Shown here in pieces: positions 13,733-24,899 of a stretch of DNA of 64,000 nucleotides (the stretch's first letter is position 1; each line of letters begins with the position of its first letter). The notes under the pieces were generated by a model that worked only from the letters and a program-made list of their open reading frames with translations, searched no databases and had not been told where the DNA came from. The position numbers were made by a program, and so were the translations under genes. Source of the stretch: Amphibalanus amphitrite (taxonomy: Eukaryota; Arthropoda; Thecostraca; Balanomorpha; Balanidae); contig NW_024882801.1 of NCBI RefSeq assembly GCF_019059575.1, forward strand, positions 124,001 through 188,000, read 5' to 3'.

Positions 13733-14918
13733 CCCGCGCCCTGCTGGGGGGGGGGGGTGTTTGAACACCCCCCTTGTGGTTTTTCGCAAATATCTCAAAA
13801 ACGGCGGCACCTTATCATACATCAGTTCTACACATGTTGTGAAAATTTCAGACCAAGGTCATTCAAGGTCAGGTCACCAGGTCACTTGAAGTGACCTCAC
13901 CTCATAAAAAGTTTCAATGTCTGTCATAGCTACACCGAGAGACCGATTACTTTGAAACTTTCAGCGATTGCTAAGAGCAATAGCATGTACAAAATGTATA
14001 TCTCAGAATTTTGATATCAATGACCTAAGGTCAGGTCAATTTTGCGACCTCCCCATTCAATCAATGGGAAAAAATTGTCAATGGGAAAAAATTGAAATGC
14101 GCCTCTTTTGGACGAAAGACATTATAAACACTCCCAAACACTGAATTACAAGTGGTTTAGACACACTGAACATGAAACTGGTGTCCGTGACCCCTATTCA
14201 TGCCCTGAGGTCATCTTAGGTCACGAATGGTATCTAACAGTTTTTCGCAAATAACTTTTGATAGAGGCGTGCTAGAGCGATGAAAACGCCTTAGATGTGT
14301 TCAGATCGACGATACGGATCGACTGATATGCAACATGACCCTTTCCGGTCAGGTCATGACCTTGACCTGAGGTCAAATTTTCAAGTTGACCTTTCAAGGT
14401 CAAATTATAGTTCATTCGATGCGTCTTGACAAGAGGAACACGATGCCGGTAAAAGTAAGCTCGTACAAGGCTTGGGTCAAAAGTTATTGCAGAAAAACTG
14501 TTTCCGAAAAAATCGGTTATTTTTGCAGTTTTTGCCCCCTGCAGGCAAAACCGTTGACGTTAGGTCAAATCTGAGAGAACTACTCAGAAAGAGCGTTAAT
14601 AGGGCCATCGAATGCGCTTTTCCGCCGCGCTGTAGCTCTATTGGTTCCCGAGTTATGCGTTGGCTTCTTGGAAATTGTCGACATTCGACCTGGAAATCGG
14701 CGAAATTTTGCCTTCAATGACCTCTGGTGAGCTGACCTTTGACCTGACCAAAAAATTGACCGAAGTGATTTCCTCATTATTTTTGACGCTCTTTCGAACG
14801 CCGCCTTCCGCGTATCGCTACGTGGCCCAGGATCCGAGTTAGAAGGGGGGGGGTGTTCAAACACCCCCCCCCCCCCCCAGCAGGGCGTGGAAATCCAGGA
14901 CCCCCAGCCGGGCGCGGG
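13733..14918. mobile_element. TTAA-flanked hairpin-ended element, copy B
   Basis: A 1186-bp element is flanked by TTAA (13729-13732 and 14919-14922). Its termini begin CCCGCGCCC on the left and end GGGCGCGGG on the right. The left end carries a G-run, then TGTTTGAACA, then a C-run. The right end carries the matching GGGG-TGTTCAAACA-CCCC hairpin at about 14846-14878. Inside are many TGACCT/AGGTCA hexamers, for example 13856-13895 and 14340-14400. There is no coding capacity. Confidence 0.8.
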
Positions 14919-14922
14919 TTAA

Positions 14923-17900
14923 ACCTAGTAACTGGCTGCATTCTTTTCATACACCAGAAGGAATTTTGCCATTCTGCCTGCATGCTTCTCCGAAGCCTTT
15001 AACAGAAAACTGCCGAATTGCTGCCCCCACCCGGAGACTTGTCAGTTATTCATGAGTATGGAAATGTGGTCTCCGGGTAAAACAAATGGACTCGTTTTAA
15101 TATGAAATGCCCCTCTTCCTAGCATATTCAGTGTTTAGGAGAAGCAATCGTGGATGTAGCGCGGAAAGATGATAAGAAGTTTGATAAAAGAAGGCCCAAG
15201 TTTTCCCACTGCATTTCAGTGGGCTAGGTACTTATAAACAGGAACAATAGAAGCAACTTTTTAAAATGTTTGAAAAAAGCGACATCATTTGACAGACAGG
15301 AAACAATTTTTGAACATGTATGGGATGCGCATTTTAGCGCGAAGCTGCTCCCCACTCGATCATTTTCAGAATGTTGGCCAGCGACGTGCTTCCGGCGGCC
15401 GCGCTGCGCGATTTTTCATGACTGACGATCTCTCTGGAGCATTACCATTCAAATATGCCGGTCCATTTTCGCCGATGGGCTCGAAGGGCGGCGCTCGGAG
15501 CCGGCGACTTGATCGTCTGAGCCGCGACGGAGCGGTGGGCACTGCGCCGCCAGCCGACCGTCAAACATCCATCACCGCCTCTTTTGTCCGACCGTTCGCA
15601 CCGCCATCAATCGAGTGGTCTCCCATCGCTCCATGTAATACTGACCAGGATATTGGGGACAAAATGGAGTCAGAGGCTGGCTGAGCGGCGGGAGCCGGAC
15701 GCTGGGTGCGAGCGGCAGGATCACACACTGGATCACACACTGGATCGCAGGCGGGATCACAGGCTTGTCCCAGGATCAGATGACATCCCGCTGGGTCCCC
15801 AGGAGACAGCGCTGAGCTGAGGCAGGAGCGATAGAGGTGGAACGACCGACCGCCTACAGATGAGACGACATTGGCCGCCGCTGTCCGAACATCCCCTGAC
15901 CGGGCCAAACTTGGTCCGAAACTGTCAGAACAATTAAACCGAGTCTCCATTGTAAATGAGCCATGTTCTGGCGAAGTCTGAGCGGGAACTAAATTGACGT
16001 TTCTATCTGATCCTGCACGACATTGACGAACGTCTTCGTAAACTAACCTTGAGAATCTGATAACTTTGCAATACAAGTCATTTAGTATGTAGTAATAATT
16101 CAAATTACAAGTTAAGTATCCTTGCTCAAATACTGCAACTTAAATTTTAAGCAGCCCTAAGCCTCTTATCAAAAAAGACACCATTATGTAAAATTGTTTC
16201 AAATAAAACAGGCAGCTTACTTCCAACTGCCCTAAAAAGCTGCCACTCTCGTCGAACTGCAAAGCACGGGCCGATCTCCTTCGATTGTTCTTCGCTGGAG
16301 ATTCTCTTTCGAACGATTAGCAGAACGACCGTTGTTAGAAATCCGATAATTGAAGCCTTTGATAACCGATGGAGGAGGCAGTACCGCCGGGCATCGCAGC
16401 GCCGCGCCGGCGAACTCAGAGCGGGTCCGCCTGAAGAACACAGAATGCTGCACCGCAGTACACCGGAGCCTTGCGGGACAACAGCAGCCGCCAGCGATCA
16501 TTGAGAACGCCAGACGTGCCTGCTGGCTGCTGCATAGAAATGAAATAACCTCGACCGGAAGAAAAAAGCGGATTAGTTGAACTGGGGACACTTGCTATGC
16601 TTTTCTTTTGACTGATATATCCACCATTTTGGTCACTACATGGTGCGTTTAATCATGGATAGTCAAAGTGCCGGCTACGGTCGCAGTTGCGGCGGAGACG
16701 GCTTAGCCCGGTGGCCGACAGATAGCCTGGGGATGGCGCGGCCGGCAGACAGGCAGGACGTTCGGGTCGGCCCCGCCGGAAGGCGCCGTCGACTGCCGAT
16801 CGTCGGGTTAATGGAACGGCGTGATGTATGGCGATGGGCGGGGCGCGGCCATCTGTCCGGACCGCGGCAGATGAAGCCGGCCCATCCGAGGGCGGCCTCG
16901 GAGCCAAGATTCCTTCTCTTCCAGCGCCGCCCCCGCGACCGACCCAGCGGCACACAAAGCTGCACCGTCACCGCCCCTGCAGCCACTACCGCCGCGCCGC
17001 CATTGCGCCTCATTGTCTCCTCCGCCTCTGCAGCCGCCGCCGGCTCCGCTGCCTTCTCCCCTACCGCCACCGCTGGCCCTATTCCTCCGCCACCGCTCCA
17101 GCCTCCTGCCTCCAGCCATCACCCTACTTCTATCGCCGCCTCCCCCACCACGGCGGCGGCGGCTGTATGCTCTGGCGGCCACCCCAGCCGAGCAAATCGG
17201 CTGAGCTGGCGAGCATTAGCGCTTATTGGCGATCCCCTTACCGGACTTAGCTGCATTCCAGATGAGATGGAATCACGGCAGATCGCGGTCAAGCTTACAT
17301 GATATGAGGCGCAGCCTTAATTATTTCCACGGATGCCATCGTCGGCTCCGTGTCAACGAGGATGATTACCATAAATGGTATGAGAAGTGGTCCCAGTTTG
17401 CTACCGCCATGAAAAGTAAAATACTGCAGCTATGCCTCGATGTATTTTAGTAGGATGATTGCAGCGTCCTCTATTACAGCTCTTGCAATGGGATAAAATC
17501 GTGGAATTTATTAATTACATGGCCGGACAGCCTTCCTGCTAATAAGGAAGGCGTAGATCACCAACGAAGTAAAAGTATCCTGGTTGCAGGCCAAGGTAAT
17601 GCAAAGGGGCAATGTGTTGCTGCGCGTGTATGCTTTGTGATAGTTTTTATACCGTGGGAATCCGAATATCCATCAAATTTAGCTGCGAAAGTCATATGGG
17701 GGACTGGGGAGAATCATATAGGCAGAAATGTGGAGCTCGGAAATGTTTATGACATTTTAATACTTTTTCCTCTGTATCTTTCAAGACGTAATCTGAGGAG
17801 ATTAACACGTATCACTGCAAAAAGGCGCATCACTTCAAAGAAACCGTTGCAATTTAAGCCCTCAGCTAACGAAAAGACTGACTTTTATAGCGCAAGATTC

Positions 17901-18750
17901 CATTTAAAACCAAGTTTGGGTACATGCACAATATATGATTACCGACGCTTTTAAATGCTTAGTAACCAAATGCTGCACAGAAATGAAATTTATGGAATTT
18001 TGAATATGTATCTATCTACTTAATGAAAGCATAAGAAGCGCCGTCCAAAAATGATCATGGCCCCAATTCCAATGTTACCTTAGCAGCATTGCCGTCCTGA
18101 CCAAGTTACCCTGACCGGGTCAGAGCTGGCAGCGTATTGTTACATGCCTGATCACAGATGCGAGTGGTGTCTCTGTCTACGGCCCAACGGCGCGGATCGG
18201 CAACTTGGACGCGCTCTCGGCTCGTTCCGCGGCAAAGTTTGCGCGCTTCCGCGATGTGCGGCGCAATAGGAAGAGTTGGCCAGCGCGGCTATTGGTGCGC
18301 CGGCGGTGGTCCGAGATTGATCCGAGTCGACTGGTCATCTGACCGATCGGCCGGCCGGCTGTCCGACCGAACCAACTGCCGAACAGACGGACCGAACGGC
18401 GGCACGGCACAGCTCTATCGCCAGGCCGAGGGTCGACTCACGGACGAGCGGGACGAGCGCCTGTTGAGTGGGAACGGTGCCGAGCCGCGCTGGACAATCC
18501 TCTGTGCCAGCACGAAACTCTTCTCACCTCTCCCGCACGCGTATCCGAGCCAATGAGCGTCAGACACGCGAACGTGTGTGCTACTGAGCACATTCACTCT
18601 GGAAGCTTATGTCAAAATATACATCTCATGCCCCTGAGCACGCATGTTCGAACCCGCTTCAGTTTCTTCAAAAATCCATTTTCAGTATTGGCAGTATTGA
18701 CAGAATGCAATGCTGTGGGCGTCTGGTATTGGACGGTGACCGACAGACTG
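14923..18750. other. GC-rich gene-poor region
   Basis: Alternating AT-rich DNA and CpG-rich patches at 15370-15900, 16380-16510, 16640-17250 and 18150-18560. Long frames in the 16640-17250 patch are low-complexity Pro/Ala/Arg readings open on both strands at once, as expected of GC-rich non-coding DNA. A small GGATCACACACT tandem lies at 15717-15770. The patches could be promoters or untranslated exons, but I cannot support a gene. Confidence 0.4.
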
Positions 18751-19545
18751 TTACTGGCAGGCGGTGGGTGGTGGATAATGGACGGCACTCAGTGGATGGT
18801 GGGCAGTGGACAGTACAGTGGGCAGTCTGGGCGGTGGTGGGAGTGGATGTGACAGAGCTGGGTGGTGGATAATGGACGGCACTCAGTGGGCGGTGGGCAG
18901 TGCCGGCAGTGGACAGTGGGCAGTCTGGGCGGTGGTGGGAGTGGATGTGACAGAACTGGGTGGTGGATAATGGACGGTACTCGATAGGACGGTGGACAGT
19001 GGACAGTGGGAAGTCTGAGCGATGGTGGGAGTGGATGTGGCAGAACTGGGTGGTGGATAATGGACAGCAGTCGGTGGGCGGTGGGCAGTGGACAGTGGGC
19101 AGTCTGGGCGGTGGTGGGAGTGGATGTGACAGAACTGGGTGGTGGATAATGGACGGCACTCAGTGGGCGGTGGGCAGTGGACAGTGGGCAGTCTGGGCGG
19201 TGGTGGGAGTGGATGTGACAGAACTGGGTGGTGGATAATGGACAGCAGTCGGTGGGCGGTGGGCAATGGACAGTGCGAGTGGATGTGACAGAACTGGGCG
19301 ACAGACAGTGAAGACTGGGCGGTGGGCGGTGGACGGTGGGCGGTGGACGGTTGTCGGTGGACAGTGGGTAGTGGACAGTGACCACTGAGCGGTGGACGGT
19401 TGGCGGTGGACAGTGGATGGTATGTGGTGGGCGGTAGGCAGTAGACGGTGGGCGTTAGACGGTGAGCGGTGAGTATTGGATTGTGGACGGGTGAACACTG
19501 GGCAGTGGGCGGTAACCACTGGGCGGTGGACGGTGTAAGCACGGT
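18750..19545. repeat. GGTGGGCAGTGG-type minisatellite, about 92-bp higher-order unit
   Basis: Units of about 87-96 bp, recognisable by GGTGGATAATGGAC followed by GTGGGCAGTGGACAGTGGG, recur at about 18770, 18863, 18959, 19049, 19140 and 19226. From about 19300 the array decays into short GGTGGACGGTGGGC-like units. Long frames on both strands (Ser-Thr-Ala-His-Arg-Pro repeats on the minus strand) are by-products of the repeat and not proteins. Confidence 0.93.
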
Positions 19546-19884
19546 GGGCGGTGGGCCGGCGTGCCCCGCTCTCCGCCACTGCTCTCGGGCCGATCGATGG
19601 TGGGGGACGTGCCGGCGTGGCGGCCCGTCGAGCAGCCGCCGCGGCTCTGCGGCGCTCCGGCCGGCCGGCGGGGACAGTCCGGCTGGCTCTATTGAGCGCC
19701 ACCGGCCGCCCTCTCACCTGGCTCACCTGCCACTCTGCCACTCTGCCACTCTCCCACTCTGACCACCCCGGCCCACTCCTCCCGCTCTGCCCAGCCCCCA
19801 GCAGGAAGTGCAGCGCGGCACCCACCGAGCGAGCAGAGGGATCAGAGCGACCGGCAGGCCATTCTTCTGCATTAGCGCCGCTTT

Positions 19885-20091
19885 ATGGTCTTTCAGGGGC
19901 CCTGGCACCTGGAAAGCATTTATCGGTCAGCCGTGCGGCAACGTAGTACAGTGCGATATATATTAACCGTACCGTAAAGTGAAATCTACCGTACCGGAGA
20001 CAGGCGTAGTTGGCGCATGCGCCGTACGAGCGCATCGCCTAGCCGCCATTGTCGCTTCAGAGCTCAACCGCAGCGGACACGAGTGGTTTCT
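19885..20091. repeat. Block B1 of a modular duplication
   Basis: This 207-bp block begins ATGGTCTTTCAGGGGCCC and recurs, with no difference I could see, at 20315-20521. It contains the CpG-rich palindrome TTGGCGCATGCGCC. The companion block C (20222-20314 and about 20618-20720) is also duplicated, but the sequence between B and C differs in the two units. The repeat's identity is unknown. Confidence 0.9.
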
Positions 20092-20314
20092 GCGAGTGAT
20101 TTCTTCTGTCGTGAGTACACATTCCGGGCGTTATGAGCCACGCTTGAGAGCACAAGCAGCTATAGCCCGGTGAATTCCCTGTGTTGGGTGCGTGTCCAGG
20201 CTGCGGCAGTGGGGTATGGGCGTGGTCACCTCACCAAAAAACCAGATGGACGTGAATACAGTCCCATTGTCACACTGCATCTGGTTTTGTTGCAAGCGCG
20301 AGCTCGACGGATAA

Positions 20315-20521
20315 ATGGTCTTTCAGGGGCCCTGGCACCTGGAAAGCATTTATCGGTCAGCCGTGCGGCAACGTAGTACAGTGCGATATATATTAACCGT
20401 ACCGTAAAGTGAAATCTACCGTACCGGAGACAGGCGTAGTTGGCGCATGCGCCGTACGAGCGCATCGCCTAGCCGCCATTGTCGCTTCAGAGCTCAACCG
20501 CAGCGGACACGAGTGGTTTCT
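20315..20521. repeat. Block B2 of a modular duplication
   Basis: Direct copy of 19885-20091 at an offset of exactly 430 bp. It is followed by a spacer unlike the one after B1, then by the second C block. The C block carries a short inverted repeat (AAACCAGATG and CATCTGGTTT); the second C copy has an extra TCACACTG duplication. Confidence 0.9.
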
Positions 20522-20720
20522 CCCACCACCGGCCCCATGCGCCCTGCCGTTAATTAAGGTGTTAGGTATTGAGTGTTTATTATGCGTCGCCTACCGGATT
20601 GTATTCCTGTGTGCCATGTGGTCACCTCACCAAAAAACCAGATGGACGTGAATACAGTCCCATTGTCACACTGTCACACTGCATCTGGTTTTGTTGCAAG
20701 CGCGAGCTCGACGGATAAAA

Positions 20721-21090
20721 TATTTTACGAACGCAGCCAATCGCAAACCATTGAATCATATTAGCACGTTGTGTGGTCTGTTGCGCCATGTCATTATGTT
20801 CTGCAGAGGAGAGGGGTCAGGGTCATTTGGTCACACACGAATGCTCTTGCTCGCTGGAACTATGAGAAGTAGGCATTAGTGTCGTACTTACGGGTCATAA
20901 GTCATGCTTAGAAGATCATTCTGAATAATTTTACACAGGTCTACTAGGTCTAGTAGATTTGAAGCCTCCCTTTGGTACTATATTGCAATGTCATATAATG
21001 AACAGGCCAACACGTCATGAAGCAAGTTGTTTGCTTGCCAGACTCCGTTTTAATGTATCGGAAGAGAGCTTATTGTATTGGTCAAGCCCT
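20721..21090. other. Unassigned spacer
   Basis: AT-leaning sequence between the modular duplication and TTAA element C. Nothing recognised. Confidence 0.4.
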
Positions 21091-21094
21091 TTAA

Positions 21095-22016
21095 CCCGGC
21101 AGTTGCTGGGGTATTTCGCCACCCACCGTTTGCTGGGGGGGGGGGGGGCGTTAAACGCCCCCAGCCGATAACTCGAGAACCAATAGGCGCAGCGAAACGC
21201 ACGAGGCGGCAAACGAAAGAACGCGACGAGACGCTTCAGATGAGTACTTTAAAGTTGAATTTTGAGGTCACAGGTCAGGTCAAGGTCAGGTCAAACACCT
21301 GAAATCGGGCTTTCAGTAGCATGGACTTCAGGACTTCGCAATGGGCGCCTCTCGTCATAAACTCTGTCAAAACGGTGCACAATCCATCATATAAGGCCTA
21401 CAAGAGTGTCAGCTCCATGCAGGGGTCAGTCAAGCATAGGTCAGGGTCAAGGTCAGGTCAACCGGGCAGGCACATATCCCCGAAAATAAAAACTGATATT
21501 CGCAGCCTGTGACACATGTTTTATGGGTAATTTGGGGCGTAGAACACGATGGTGATATTCATTTTATCATATGTGTACGTGTTTGGCTAAAAAAGTTCAA
21601 TTTAAGAAATTCATGTATCACGGTCGTGAAGTAGTCACGAGAAATTGCCAAGATTCAGTTCAAGATTTTGGAAAATGCGGAACGATAATCAATAATCGAA
21701 GATTGCCATTTGATTCTTCATGGTATTGGCAGTCTAATGGCGTTTACGGCATGTCTATATGTCTATTGTGTGATTTTATATGATTTTTTGAACATATGCC
21801 GTTTTTGGTCGAAAACTCAGAAATCATGACGTCACTAAAACCTGGATATCTCAAAAATTTTCCGACCGATTTTTTTGAAACTTTGACACAATAAACTTCA
21901 ATCAATTCCCTACAGGTACCCAGAATTTGGCGCGCCTGCGGCGCGCCGTTTTTATGCTATGGCCCGGCGAAAAAAGTGGGGGCGTTTAACGCCCCCCCCC
22001 CCCAGCAACTCGCGGG
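21095..22016. mobile_element. TTAA-flanked hairpin-ended element, copy C
   Basis: A 922-bp element is flanked by TTAA (21091-21094 and 22017-22020). The left terminus reads CCCGGCAGTTGCTGGGG and the right ends CAGCAACTCGCGGG. Both ends carry the G-run/C-run hairpin, here with core CGTTAAACG (left) and CGTTTAACG (right). AGGTCA direct repeats cluster at 21265-21295 and 21425-21460. There is no transposase frame. Confidence 0.8.
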
Positions 22017-22194
22017 TTAAAGGAAAAGTGCCACCTTCTTGAAATATGAAGATATCGTTGGTTTTTATTTTGACATTATTATTTTCCATTTTCTTTTCAA
22101 AACCGGTGCCAGAAGTGCATAATTCGCTAAAAAGTATTTCAAACTATTTAACATATTGGTACTATGTTTATACTCTCTACCGCAGCTACTGTAT

Positions 22195-22323
22195 GATGTC
22201 ATAGCAATGACGTCACACTCAAGCCAATCAGCCTTGAGGAGGATAGACTCGTCGGACTGTAGCGGTTGTAAACAACTTGTCGCCCCGTGTGTCTGCCCGT
22301 GGCGCTAGTTATCTGTCGAAGGT
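22195..22323 (+). promoter_or_regulatory. Possible promoter and untranslated first exon
   Basis: A palindromic CRE, TGACGTCA (22208-22215), is followed by CCAAT (22224-22228). About 90 bp later comes a consensus 5' splice site, GAAG|GTAAGGG (GT at 22322-22323). The order CRE, CCAAT, short exon, donor suggests a plus-strand promoter with a non-coding first exon. A candidate next exon lies at 23304-23378: it has a TTTCCAG acceptor, a small frame from the ATG at 23317, and donor G|GTAAGT. Its phase does not fit the coding exon at 24315 directly, so at least one exon is missing or the link is wrong. Confidence 0.3.
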
Positions 22324-22858
22324 AAGGGTGAAAGATGGATATAATGGCCATGGAACGCTATTTTAGGATTATTGGTGAATAGCAAGAATATAGTTTTGGT
22401 GGTTTGAAATTGTTTGTCCTCAGTGATTGGCTTGATTCTCATTTTGCGGCATAAGCGGCTGTTTGGTTACATTGCATTTTTTATGATTGTGTAATTATTA
22501 TGATGTTCCTCCAAAGTAGGCATCACATATCAATCTCAAAGGCAGATCATCTTCTTTTCATGCCTATAATTTTCTTCAAGAATATTAATAAAAAATATTC
22601 CATTTACCCCTGCCTATCATATATCCCATGGAGCTGCCGGTGGAAGTAGGCATGCAATGTGACCTAGCATTGGCGATGTGGTTAATTAGCTTTAAAGTAC
22701 TATGGAATGCTAAAGGTCATCATTTAGAATGGTTTTCAAAACATTCCACTAGGAAATATTCATTGAAACCTGAAAATTACTTACAAAATGTAAATGTATA
22801 GCCACGTCTCAAGAGCATTCAGCCGTCTTCTCAGTACCTAAATATATAATGAAACATA

Positions 22859-22997
22859 ATCTTACCTGACCTAGCCTTACCTACAACCTACAACGTACGG
22901 CATTGGTAAAGCTGGCATCACTGTCAGCGTATATTAGTTTGGTAGGTTGTGGGTAGGTAGGTTGCAGGTCAGTAGGTAAGGTTAGGTTAGGTTAGAT
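22859..22997. mobile_element. MITE-like inverted repeat with TTAGG-like arms
   Basis: An imperfect inverted repeat: the left arm is rich in CCTTACCTACAACCTACAAC, and the right arm is rich in GTTGTGGGTAGGTAGGTTG and GGTTAGGTTAGGTTAG. The right arm therefore contains about three units of the arthropod-type telomere repeat TTAGG. Related AACCTACAACC sequence recurs at 23070-23105, 61330-61412 and 62885-62965. No target duplication was resolved. Confidence 0.5.
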
Positions 22998-23484
22998 TGT
23001 TTTTAAGATTCCTTTTATCTACACATTTACCGGTTAGCGCTGACGGTGACACCAGCTTTACCGATACCCAACCTACCACCTACAACCTACAACCTAAAAC
23101 CTACATTCAATGGTGGCGGGTGGTGATAATTGTTATACCTATATGATAATACTGGAGATAAATACCATACAGATTAGCTGGTATCCATGACACACTTTCT
23201 TAAGAAGAAGGTCTTCTATTAAATCATGTCTATTTTATAGGAATGAAATGATTTTTGTTGTAGTCACATTCCCTACTCTGACCATCATGTCTGATTATTT
23301 CCAGTTACCACTGACAATGCCCAAAACAAGAACAACAAAGGCCCAAAGGTGGCTGTTTGGTAGTGCGCAAAGCTGCTGGTAAGTGGCATCAAAGGATAGG
23401 ATGTTGTTGTTGTTATGGGTTAGGGCGCGTAGCAACTTGGCTCTTGCGTCCAACATCAAAGGATAGGATGTGCTTTGTTATTTC

Positions 23485-23705
23485 CAGGCACGTAGCCAGG
23501 ATTTTGCTCAGGGGGGGGGGGGTCACAGGTTGTGGCCTAGTGTTGTACCCCCCTCCAAAAAAGGAAAATTTCTCTGATTAGGCCCACTATTTTGGGGGTG
23601 TGTCACAGCTGTTTTTATTTAAAAAAAAAATCGCCATCACCGAGGGGGGAAGGGGCACGAGGGCATGGCTCCCGTGCCCCTCCCCCCTCCTTGGTTACGT
23701 CCCTG
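23485..23705. mobile_element. hAT-like MITE with exact 8-bp target duplication
   Basis: Termini read CAGGCACGTAGCCAGGA on the left and, reverse-complemented from the right, CAGGGACGTAACCAAGG. The element is flanked by the perfect 8-bp direct repeat GTTATTTC (23477-23484 and 23706-23713). The interior has a G-run at about 23511-23522 and a CCCGTGCCCC/GGGGCACGAGGG inverted repeat. It is non-coding. The 8-bp duplication and CAG-type ends fit hAT. Confidence 0.8.
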
Positions 23706-24134
23706 GTTATTTCTGAGAGTTTGGATATCACAAAGCTTTAGATATAAATTAGAATGTAATAAGAAGCTTTCAGCATTGCACCTTTCCAGACACTGATAAT
23801 TCATTTGCCTTTATTGTTTCAAAAGTCAATTTTCAACAAAAAAAAGTTGAAATTATTAACTCAAATAATTGCAAATATATACTTTGGTAATTTGCCTTTC
23901 GCATCACTATCAACAAAATAATCAAGGGTGACTAAATATGAAATGTTCCTGCATGATCTTCATCGTGAACAATTGTCAAGGTATGATGTTTGCGTGTTGA
24001 AATGTTATAAAGAACTTATGTCATAAAAACACAACTTGTAAAATTGTGTCTTTCCATATTATTCTGCAAGTAAGCCTTGGAAGGAAGAGACACTATTCCG
24101 TCCTACAGAAGCCATTTAGAAATGTGTGACATGT

Positions 24135-24304
24135 TCACTTTGAGTCAGTCGGTGCCCGGACCTCAGTCGGCTGTATGACCGTCTCCTCGTCCTCTTTTGT
24201 CGGCTCCGCCCCGTGCTGTTCTATAAGGGTGTCTGACCCGCTGCCGCTATCCCCACTGTGAGGTCTGACCCGCCGCGCGCTGTCACCACTGTCGGCCCTC
24301 TGTG
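24135..24304 (-). CDS. Possible C-terminal exon on the minus strand, unrecognised
   Basis: Read on the minus strand, a CACACAG acceptor-like site near 24305 is followed by a frame that ends in TGA at 24135. The last 50 or so residues are acidic and Ser/Asp/Glu-rich (SGDSGSGSDTLIEQ, then TKEDEETVIQP), which reads like a disordered C-terminal tail rather than chance translation. It abuts, on the opposite strand, the acceptor of the plus-strand exon at 24315. Both can be real only if two genes converge here, so I rate this low. Confidence 0.25.
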
Positions 24305-24314
24305 TGCGCGGCAG

Positions 24315-24899
24315 GTGGTGGTGGACGTCTCTGCCCTGACGCGCGGCGTGCGTCTGCTCAGTGTGGAGGTGCCGCTGACAGCGGTGCCGGCCGGACCGGC
24401 TGCCTCTCCGGCGGCCGACATTGAGCGCGGCACGTGTCCGCCGCCGTTCGGGCCGCTGCAGCTGCTGCAGTCGGCGGCGCAGCTGTCCGTCTCCGTGTCG
24501 CTGGCCGTGCCGCTGGACCTGCTGCCGCGGCCGGCGCCGGCGCGCTGCGCCTACGGCCGCCTGCTGGCCGTCGTCTCGCAGCGCGGCCTGCAGCGCAGCG
24601 GCGTGCTGCAGCTCATCCAGCAGCTCAACGAGCCGCCCAGCCCGGCGGCGGCCGAGGGCGCCGCGCCGCGCCGGCCCGGCGACGTCAGCACACCTGGCAT
24701 CAGCGGCTTCTGCCTGGCCGACCGTCAGCTGCACCTGCTGTTCGCCGAGGGGCGCGCCGACGCCGAGCTGGAACAGACGGCGGCCGCGCCGCGCGCTCTG
24801 CCGCGCCGCGACGCTCGACTCTGCCACCACTCGGGCCTACTGTTACGCCGTCCGCGCCATCAGAGAGTGCTTCCGCACGCAGTGGCTGTCGGAAAATGA
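24315..24899 (+). CDS. Coding exon of an unidentified protein
   Basis: The acceptor TGTGCGCGGCAG ends at 24314. The frame then runs 194 residues in phase 0 to a TGA. Third codon positions are almost all G or C, as in the other host exons, and the peptide has protein-like alternation: VVVDVSALTRGVRLLSVEVP, then LSVSVSLAVPLDLL, LLAVVSQRG, LIQQLNEP and GFCLADRQLHLLFAEGRADA. The pattern suggests beta strands of a small globular domain. I do not recognise the family with confidence; a cilia-associated DUF4550-like domain crossed my mind but is only a guess. From about 24830 the reading becomes Arg-rich and may be past a donor I cannot place. Upstream exons are not identified. Confidence 0.5.
   Translation: MVVDVSALTRGVRLLSVEVPLTAVPAGPAASPAADIERGTCPPPFGPLQLLQSAAQLSVSVSLAVPLDLLPRPAPARCAYGRLLAVVSQRGLQRSGVLQLIQQLNEPPSPAAAEGAAPRRPGDVSTPGISGFCLADRQLHLLFAEGRADAELEQTAAAPRALPRRDARLCHHSGLLLRRPRHQRVLPHAVAVGK

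Noticed and set aside
16640..17302. A 220-residue plus-strand frame
   Set aside because: Low-complexity Ala/Pro/Ser reading in a GC-rich patch where several frames on both strands are open. No consistent codon bias.
18668..19825. Long minus-strand frames of 160-220 residues over the minisatellite
   Set aside because: They translate the GGTGGGCAGTGG repeat in several frames at once and contain no domain.
22976..22997. Chromosome-end telomere repeats
   Set aside because: Only about three TTAGG units, inside an inverted-repeat element and surrounded by ordinary sequence.
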